Below are positions 53,722-63,718 of a stretch of DNA of 64,000 nucleotides, piece after piece. The stretch comes from Piscicola geometra. Its lineage: Eukaryota; Annelida; Clitellata; Hirudinida; Piscicolidae. The notes beneath the pieces are model-generated. The model saw only the letters and a list, made by a program, of their open reading frames with translations. It made no database searches and was not told the origin of the DNA. The stretch is taken from the NCBI GenBank assembly GCA_943735955.1, contig OX030957.1, positions 6,657,801 through 6,721,800 on the forward strand, given 5' to 3'. Position numbers and translations under genes: made by a program. How positions within the stretch are numbered: the stretch's first letter is position 1; each line of letters begins with the position of its first letter.

Positions 53722-56509
53722 CTCATACGTACAATGTACATTCACTCTCCTCTCACTGGCAATACTAATAAAAATCGCAGTTTAATTGTTGCAACACCTA
53801 GAAGCATATTTGTGGTAGTTTCGTTGTAATTGTTGTTCTGAGTAGAATTGCTGTTGTAAATGACATGGTGCTGTTGTGTTGTAAGAATAGCACTTAAACA
53901 AGGGTGACTAACTTAAATTGTTGCTACTCGTTGTAAATGTTGGTGGTGTTGTTAATATTATTGTTTGATGCGCAAACTTCCAAAGTTAAACTGTCCGATA
54001 ATTTATAAATTACTTTTTGAAACATTTTTTTAGCTGTTTAAAAAGAGTTTTTACCTTTTTTTAATTATTAATTTTACATGGTCACCATCATCATTTGACT
54101 CTTTCTAAGCGAATTTTTAATTATATAGTAATACTAAATTTATACTGTTTATTTAAAAAGCAAATCTATTTTTTAAACATTAAATATTTATAAATATTTA
54201 TTGAGCTATCTCAAATACTGAGTTTAACCATTTTTTAATTTAAGCAAAGTAACTTTATACCATTTAAACTCACCATTATTAGTCAATAAAGAATTTCTTA
54301 AAGCATTTGTCGACCTTGTGTTATTTTTTACTTTTTTATACAACATTTATGGATATATCTGGGTGTATCGTGACAGAAACTTTTGTCTAATGGACTAATT
54401 TTTGAATATTCTGAAAATATGTTTAAAAAGATTTTTTCACATTATTTAAAGTTAATACATTTTTAAATATTAAAACAGTGTTTACAACTTGGTTATAATA
54501 TAAATTCTTGGCTCTAGAGACTTTTAATGTAAAAAGACAAACACTTGCATGTTCGTTTTGATTTTTTTTACTTTGTAATAGTATCTTAGTCTTAAACAAA
54601 ATTTAATATAAGTTAAAATTCACTTCCTAAATGTAACTTCTATTTTCACCATCTAAATTTGCATGAAAATAACATACTATTCATTGGAAAAATACACACG
54701 GGAATGAAAAGTTATTAACTTCTATTATTTCAGCGCTTCAAAAATACTCAATTTTAAATTAATTTTTTCAGACGATATTTCAAATTATTTCTGTAAAGAA
54801 AATAGTGAAAGATTTGAAAGAACTGTTAAGAAATTAGGTTGCAAAATTCCAGCAATAATCTCTCAAATAATTGAGGAGACATATTATTACTATTTCTAAG
54901 AATATTTTTAAAAAAGGATCATTATGTTCATCGTCAGCTTTTCGAATGTTTTTTTTAAATTTATTATTCAATTAATTAATTAATAAATACAATTTTTGTC
55001 TTTTTTTATTTTATTATTGCTGTGTAATAAATTACAGGTTTTGATGGTGCTATTTTGTTGTGTGGTCGATTAGGTACTCAAAATTATGTCTCATCAAACA
55101 CATTTCATTACTACGATTTGTTCAATAAATAGTTTTTGTAAAGTAATAACGAAAAAATAATAATAAATAATAACAAAAGTAATAACAGCATAAATATTGT
55201 TTTTAAACAACACTGCTATTGTTTATACCGGCATTAATACTATTCTAATTATTGCTCTTATTATCTCTTGAGTATTTCCCAAATGCAATAAAATGTTATT
55301 TTGAGTTTAATGTGGAAATTCAAGCTGCTTTCGACCATTCAACCACACTACACGAGCACACAAGAGGCTGTGGTGATACCTCAAGTTGAAACGGTTCAAG
55401 ATTGGCAGACGTCGTTTAATTGTTGGTCGTTATGAACAAACTGATCGTGAGCCACTCATTTGCTGTCCTAGCTGATTGTACAAACATTTGTTGAGCCATT
55501 GTCCCGATTATTATTTCTTTCCTGCGCAAATTTTGATTACGATTTATGTATATATACGAATATATATATATCTATTTTATAAGCTTGTAATATTTATAAT
55601 CATCTATGATTATTTAAACTCAATTTAAGGCTAGTAAGAACTACTAAGAGATCTATTGTTGCTTCAAAGAAGACATGTAAACATTGTTTCGCTTTGTTAG
55701 GTTATGTGTATGTGTGAATGTTCGTGTGCATGTATGTGTGTCATTGAATAATCTATGATTCTTTATTGAACTTTGTGCAATAAAGACATTTAACGAAGCT
55801 GTTTCTAATCTGAAGACCATTTACGGGAAAAACTTGAATAATACTGAGAAGAACTCATCAAAAACATCATTAACTCAACTAGAAAAAAATTTCAATCGTT
55901 TTTTCTTTAAAAACTAATAAATAATAAAAAAGTTATTAATGATTTTAATTCTTAGATTGTTTAGGGTACCCAGAAAATTCACAGTATATGTATTATATTA
56001 AATAAAATTATATAAACATAATAAATATTTAATTTTTAAAATATTGCACACTTTAAAGTGAACACTACTTTAAACGAACAGCTACTGATTATTTTCGAGT
56101 AACCGGTTTATACCCGAGTTCTAAAGCAGGATACCCTGGTCCAGAGTTTTAGATTTGTCAATAATTGTCCAAAAAACTCCAAAATAGGCATGGGGCGGTA
56201 ACGGCTCAAGATGCTTTTGGTTTTTCAATCGAGATTATGAAGGTTTTGAGATGTTATTAGAAAATAATTTTTATAATTCGTTTAATTATTCAGTTTCAAT
56301 CTTTTCAAACTAAATTTTTTGCTTTTATAAATATTCAAAAATATATTTTTAAAAGTTTCTACAGACAATCTATTATTCTTTAAAAATGCATTAAAGAAAA
56401 TGATAAAAACACATTTAAAATTGTTGGTAATAAATTGATAATTATAATTGAAATTAAAATTGTTTATCGAGGAAAAAAATTTCGTAAACTGAGAATTAAC
56501 ATTTGAGCA

Positions 56510-56650
56510 ATTCGGAGGAGAAATGCGAGCCTGTTCTGAGTGCACTTTAGATGGTCTGCACTGACGTGTCGTCGTCTCGCTATTTAAGCGTCGATTCCTT
56601 CTCACCCTCTGACGATTACTCCGCGCCATTTTTTCGCTTGAACCGTTCAC
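56510..56650 (-). other. GC-richer patch with basic ATG frame; possible first exon of another gene
   Basis: On the minus strand an ATG (about 56629) begins MARSNRQRVRRNRR within a less AT-rich patch. A possible donor (AGG|GTGAGA) follows after eight codons. It lies just 3' of the SUPV3L1 stop, so it could also be 3' UTR of that gene. There is no recognisable domain. Confidence 0.15.
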
Positions 56651-56762
56651 AAATAATTACCTAATAAAGTCCTTCAATTTCAATTTCCTTCAAACCATCT
56701 GTACAACACCATCAGAAAAACACAATCTTCTCCAACCCCTCCTCCCAAGAATATAAGAGAAA

Positions 56763-56946
56763 CTATTTCTTTCCATCATCCTTCCGATCCAGCTTCAGTT
56801 CCTTCACCAGTTGCTCCATCACTCGCTTGTTGAGGATGCCTTGCTTGACCAACTGATCGGCGATCTTTTGGCCAGGATTGAGGTTCTTGAGGGCAGCCAT
56901 CAGACGTCTGTCGAACTCAGTCTTCTCGTCGACTGCGCTCTTGAAT
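56763..56946 (-). CDS. SUPV3L1: SUPV3L1 last exon
   Basis: Encodes (R)[16 protein letters not shown], then [20 protein letters not shown], ending in a Lys/Asp-rich tail and TAG at 56763-56765. The ADQLVxQGILxxxxMEQLxKE part matches [23 protein letters not shown] near the human C-terminus. Acceptor CATGCACAG. The frame stays open upstream through the intronic minisatellite to 57551, which is judged intronic. The human protein has a longer basic end. Confidence 0.9.
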
Positions 56947-58552
56947 CTGTGCATGAGTGGTGGTGGTTGCAGTGGTGGTGGTTGTAGTGGTGTTGGTTGT
57001 AGTGGTGTTGGTGGCAGTGGTGGTGGTTGTAGTGGTGGTGGTTGTAGTGGTGGTGGTTGTAGTGGTGGTGGTTGTAGTGGTGGTGGTTGTAGTGGTGGTG
57101 GTTGCAGTGGTGGTGGTTGTAGTGGTGGTGGTTGTAGTGGTGGTGGTTGTAGTGGTGGTGGCAGTAGTGGTGGTAGTAGTGGTGGTGGTTGTAGTGGTGG
57201 TGGTTGTAGTGGTGGTATTTGTAGTGGTGGTGGTTGTAGTGGTGGTGGTTGTAGTGGTGGTGGTTGTATTGGTGGTGGTGGCAGTGATAGTGATGGCAGT
57301 GGTGGAGAAGATGGAAGAAGTGGTGAATATGGTGTGGATAGTGAAGATGGAGGGCTGATTGAGAAGGTATTTGTGAAGACGGCAGAGTTAGAATAAGTAA
57401 ATCGATATAAAGACAGTAGCATGTTGTTTCTTTCTTTATTCCGAGTGAGTTTGAGTTGAGAAAACTCGACTTGGGAGTTTTTGGCGTCTACACGCTCAAT
57501 TGTTGAGCATCTCATCGAGAGCCTTTGCAGATCCGTAATGCAAACATGCATGCAATTCGACCATATATAATCACCAATAAATTGTTTTTTTTAATTAAAA
57601 AAAAGTATTATTACTATTATTCTATAAATAATAATTATTATTATATCAATAAATAGTTTTATTATAATAAACATAATAATACAAATAATAATAATATAAA
57701 ATAGTTTATTTATAGAAGAGTGAATAAGATATAAGTAGTACCGTACTGATGAAATGAAGAAAGGTTATTTTTGCAATAATTGACTAGTTAAGAAATAAAT
57801 GGTATAATAGAATATTTTCTAATTGCATTTAATTAATACATTTCAAAGTTTATTACAAATATTATTGAGAAAAATGAATTATTATGAGGTATAAACATAA
57901 AAAGAATAAATATAGACGTTTTAAGATATACTAGTATTTACTATTTACGATTTATTTGTCTGCCATATTCATCTAGGAAAAGGAAATTAGAGATGTAGCG
58001 TTGGCTCTGACGGCTGACTAAGATATTGCTGGCGCTGCTTGCAATAGCAATAACGATGTGGAAGGCTGGCAGGCGCTTCGTATAGAATCGCAACGAATAG
58101 GCTTTCGTCAGGTCGGTCGGTCGGGTGGGGGGTGGGTGATTAGAAAGACATGCTCCGTTGAAGATGCTGATTATTTCCAGGAATGATGTTTCAGCGTGGT
58201 GCATTTCGTCTAACAGCTGATGGAGTATTTCATGGAGCTGCTGATAGTGCATGTGTATGACGGGCTTGAAGGTTTGGTGTGTGCAAGGGTGTTTGTGGAG
58301 TGTGTTGCTTGAGTACCTGGAGGTGAGAGAGTGCTTGGCGTCTGTAGCAGGAAGAGTCTTGTTGGAGTGGCTTCTGTGTTGTGGTTTCAGTGGTTTTGGT
58401 GCTAGTAGTATTAGTGGTGATGGTGGTGGTTGAGATGATTGACGACGACGATGATGACGACGATGATGATGATAACGACGATGACGATGACGATGACGAC
58501 GATAATGATGATAACGACGATGACGATGACGATGACGACGATAATGATGATA

Positions 58553-58586
<34 letters not shown>

Positions 58587-58748
58587 CGATGATCATGAAA
58601 ACGAAAAACGATAAATTACTATCGCCCCACGAGCGAGCATGCGAAGCGACCGCACAAAAGACAAGCGCACCTTTGCCACTTGGAGGCGATCTCGAACTCG
58701 TCCTCGTTGTCACTCACTCCGCCTTCCGAGTTCTGAAGCAGTCTATGC

Positions 58749-58795
<47 letters not shown>

Positions 58796-58796
58796 C

Positions 58797-58834
<38 letters not shown>

Positions 58835-61800
58835 CGATGATGATGATGATGGTTATGATGATGGTTATGAAACTGATGATGATGATTAGAGCTCAATCCC
58901 GACCTGACAATACTAGCGACTCCTGCTTGAATCACGTGATCCAGTTCTCGTTGCATGTCCCTGACTGCGTCGACGTCAGGGAACATGGAAGGAAAGCGGT
59001 AGCTGTCAGGTGGTTGGATGGGTAGCTGTCAGGTGGTTGGATGGGTAGCTGTCAGGTGGTTGGATGGGTAGCTGTCAGGTGGTTGGATGGGTAGCTGTCA
59101 GGTGGTTGGATGGGTAGCTGTCAGATGGTTGGATGGGTAGCTGTCAGGTGGTTGGATGGGTAGCTGTCAGGTGGTTGGATGGGTAGCTGTCAGGTGGTTG
59201 GATGGGTTGGTGTCAGATGGTTGGATGGGTAGCTGTCAGGTGGTTGGATGGGTAGCTGTCAGGTGGTTGGATGGGTAGCTGTCAGGTGGTTGGATGGGTT
59301 GGTGTCAGATGGTTGGATGGGTAGCTGTCAGGTGGTTGGATGGGTAGCTGTCAGGTGGTTGGATGGGTAGCTGTCAGGTGGTTGGATGGGTAGCTGTCAG
59401 GTGGTTGGATGGGTTGGTGGGTTGGGAGGGTTGGTGGGTGGGTGAGTTGGTCAGTGGGAGAGTTGGTGGGTGGGTGGGTGAATTGGGTGTTGGTTGGGTT
59501 CATGGGTTGACTGGGTTGTTTAATTGGGTAAGTTCATGGGTGGTGAATGAATGAAATGATGGTTGGACGGTATGAAAGCGCTCCTACCATACCTACCACT
59601 ACCACCCTGACCACAGCACCTGAGCCACAGGTAGAGATCGAGAACGTCAAAGACCCCTTCCAAATGCACCAAGTCCATCACCACCTATGGTGGGTTGGCA
59701 GCCATGTCTTTGAAAGATCGTATAATTTATGGGATCCATTCATTAAATTTCATTTCATTTAAAGCGCAATAATAACCTATTTTGAGTTGATATTTTGTAA
59801 AATATTTTATTATTTATTTATCTTTTTAATGAAGAATAACTATAGAAATTATATGGGATAACAATAGAGTTTTGAATACAAAGTGTATTTATTTAAATAA
59901 ATAATTAATAGAAGTTATAAATAATAATTTAAAAATTTTTAAATTTTTAAAAAATTAAAGTCTCAGCATTATTTCAAAAATGAAATAATAATAGTAAATA
60001 AAAATAACACCAATAAAAACAAACAATTATATATGGTTTACATTATTCTATGGGAGACAATGGGGAGACTCACTCTTTGATGAATATTATAATTTAATCT
60101 TCAGAAAAATTAGAAAAATTAAATAAATAATTAACTGATAATAATCAAAAATGAATATAGTTTAATATATATTTTATATTTAAAATAAAGTAATTATGGG
60201 TAAATATACCATGAAACGCATTTAAGAAAAAGTATTCATAGTAAAAAAATTAAATTAAACGCTTTAATTGAGAATCTAAATAAATTAAAATAAAATAAAA
60301 AAGTAACAATAACAATTAAATTCATTTTATAAATTTATTTAATTTATAATAATTGTTAAATAAAATACATTTTGATGCTAAAACAAGACCTGTGGGGGCT
60401 TGAAGGGCCAGCCAATTTGCCTACAGAGCCACTCCATCGTCAAGGCTTGTCCCCTGCTGTACTGTCTGGCGAACTGTTGTGGTGGATGCGAAGTCGCCGT
60501 AGTAACGTCGGTGTCGATGATATGTGGAAGTGGTGTCGCCGTAGTAACGTCGGTGTCGATGATATGCGGAAGTGGTGTCGTCGTAGTAATTTGGACGTGG
60601 TGATAGTGTAATGGTGATTTTTTTTGAATTGTAACAACATCAAGCATCCCTCACACCAACCATCATGGTGATGGCGTGGTTGTGATACAAAAAAGAATAC
60701 AAATGCCAACCGCGCCTCCCACCCTTACCACCCATCCATCCATCAAGCAATACAAGCCCGAGGTTGAGAGACCAAACCTTGAGAAAGTTAGCGCAGACGA
60801 AGGGCTGTTTCTTGGGGATGGGCGCGCAGCAAAAGGCGTAGCGAGTCTTCAGTTCGAGCGGCACGTGCTCGATCATGTCGGCCAGGAACTTGAAGTCGTC
60901 GAGGTTGCACATGAAGTACTTGTCGTTGTCCACCTGGCAGAGGTTCACGAAGATCTCCTGGGGAGGGGCGATGGTGGTGGTGGTGGAACGGTTGTAGGTT
61001 GAGGTGGTACGGGGTGGGTTATAATGTGAAATGGGCGATGGCTTGGTGGAACGGGTTGTGGTGAAGTGGATTGGGTAAGGATTTAATTCAACATGTTTTC
61101 GTCGTGTGCTTGATTTAATGCAACTAAAATCAAGAAGATCAGCCCTTAACTACTTCGAAATCTAAAGCTTCAAACCACCTACAAAGACCCAAAACAAGAT
61201 AACAGCAATGGACACACAAACAAAACAAAGAAGAAGGGCACATTACAATGAGGTTGGTGAGGGAGGCCTTAGGCAGATGAAAGGCGAACAGTTCAATCTG
61301 CTCCGAGGTTGGATGCAGGCCAGCTTGCTGATGATTGTTGAGAAAAGGAAGAGAAAAAGCCATTTATTTGGCCTAATGACCGAGTCACCACCCCATGAAC
61401 AGTAACACTACCAGCACTCCAACCATCCCTAACAGTCTATAGCCATCATCAACATTACCACTACCATCTTCATCATCACCACCACCACCCTCATCATCGT
61501 CATCATCATCATCACCATCCTCACCACAATCTTCACCATCACCACACCACAATCATCACCATCACCATCACCATCACATTCAGCAACATCATCACACCTG
61601 GATGGGCTCCACAGGTGTCTTGAGTATCTTCCTGAGGAGATGGAGGTCTTGCGATCTGAACGTGGTCACTTCACCTTCCGCATACTCGGTGCTGAATCTG
61701 TGATGTTGTTTTAGTGGTGCTGCTGGTGTTGGTGGTGGTTGTCTCTCCACAACCCCCCCTCCCCTTTCCACTTCACTTTATATCACCACATATAAAAAAA

Positions 61801-63294
61801 TAATACAACGAAAAATTTTATTAACGCGGCGTAAACCCGGGCGAGCTTCAAGACCACTTGGTTATGAACAATTTAATAATGAGACTAATAAGAATAATAA
61901 TAAATGAATGAATAAATGAAGGTAAACACAACCTTCCGGCCCTCCCTGCGATCTGGAGAGCGGTGGATGGAGTGATGAGGTTCATGTCCTTCTCTCCATC
62001 CTGGTTCAGATGCGGCTTCATCAACGAGTAAAAGATAACTCTCTTTATGTTGCTGTGGTGGTTGTCGTGGTAGTGGTGGAGTTGTGGAGTGGTGGTGGAG
62101 TTGTGGAGTGGTGGTCTATATCTTTATTCCATCATGCCATTATAGTCTATCAATTATATCTATGCAAAATCTTATTCTCCGCCTCTTCCTCCTCCTCCTT
62201 TTCCTCCACCACCTTATCCCCATCCTCCTCCTCTTTTTCCTCCACCATCTCCTCCTCCTCCTTCCACCACTCACAGGTTAATTCCCATGCCAACAGCGTC
62301 CGTAGCAACCATGACGTTGCATCTGTTTTGCGAGTTGTTGAACTTTTCTGCCTGTGCGAGCTTCGTTCCTTGGGGATGTGACTGAGGGCTCAAATATATA
62401 TATATTTTTTTTCTCCATACTTCCATTAAATAATTTTTATAATTTCACTTTTAAGATTTAAAGTGGTTTAGTTTAACTACCACTACAACATCCTTCTCTC
62501 CCACACCACAGCGACCCAACGCTATCACTAACAACCAACCAAACCCCCCTACCCCCCCTTCCATCCTCCTAACCACCCCCTCACATCCCCTAAAACCACC
62601 AACCAGGGGGCAGGGTTCCATATATGACAGCCACCTCGACACCCCTCTTCTCCAGCTGGCGGGAGCAATGATAGATGTCCTGCTTGTTAAAACACACTAT
62701 GCAGTCGCCAGCATTGACGTTTTCAAAGTTGTCTGTGGTGGAAGTGTGGGGGTTGGTAGTAGTAGTTGTTAGAGATGATGATTACCACGTAATGACACCT
62801 AGTATCTGACGTCCATTTATCACCTAACTACCATAGAACAACCACCTCCTTTCTCATAAGCCCCCCCCCAACAACAACCCTTCTAATTACCCAACCACTC
62901 AACTATCTAACCACCCAACCATCTGACCACCCAACATGCACCAAACGATCCAAAAACATAACCATCCATCAAACCATCAAATCACCAACAACCACTCAAC
63001 CAATAAACTATTTAACAACAACCCTCATAACTAACCACCCAACCAACCAAGAAAACAAACCCACCTATGCCCCTATTGAGCACTTTGAGGTTCGTGAGTC
63101 TTTTGTACCTCCGAACCTCGAACACATCCCCAGTCGTCATGGTGATGTCTCTAATCATGTCAATACCTGACTCCTCCCCACATAGGTGAATCTCTTGTGC
63201 GCATGTGCCTGGGATGATAATAGTAGTGGTGGTAGTGGTAGTAGTAGTAGTGGTATTGGTAGTTGTAGTAGTAGTAGCGATAGTAGTAGTAGTG

Positions 63295-63331
<37 letters not shown>

Positions 63332-63355
63332 CAGTAGTAGAAGTAGTACTAGTAA

Positions 63356-63417
<62 letters not shown>

Positions 63418-63418
63418 A

Positions 63419-63457
<39 letters not shown>

Positions 63458-63490
63458 CAGTAGTAGCAGTAGTAGAAGTAGTACTAGTAA

Positions 63491-63580
<90 letters not shown>

Positions 63581-63649
63581 CAGTAGTAGAAGTAGTACTA
63601 GTAATAGTAGTAGTAGTAGTAGTAGCAGTAGTAGAAGTAGTACTAGTAA

Positions 63650-63718
<69 letters not shown>

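Larger units (their letters stand above)
56947..58670 (-). other. Last SUPV3L1 intron (1.7 kb) with several repeats
   Basis: Contains a 15-bp minisatellite next to the acceptor (56956-57282), an AT-rich centre, and a 39-bp repeat (58471-58587). A 103-codon minus frame at 57941-58252 (starting [19 protein letters not shown]) is not recognised and is not needed for phase; it could be a cryptic exon or chance. Confidence 0.7.

Noticed and set aside
56878..57396. Plus-strand Ser-Gly-Cys and Val-rich frames
   Set aside because: Translations of the 15-bp minisatellite opposite SUPV3L1.
57941..58252. 103-codon minus frame as an extra SUPV3L1 exon
   Set aside because: The flanking exons already join in phase, and I see no similarity to SUV3; left as an unexplained frame.
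58381..59025. Asp-, Met-, Ile- and His-rich frames
   Set aside because: Translations of GAT/GAC arrays; the exons at 58671-58742 and 58904-59002 are read only on the minus strand.
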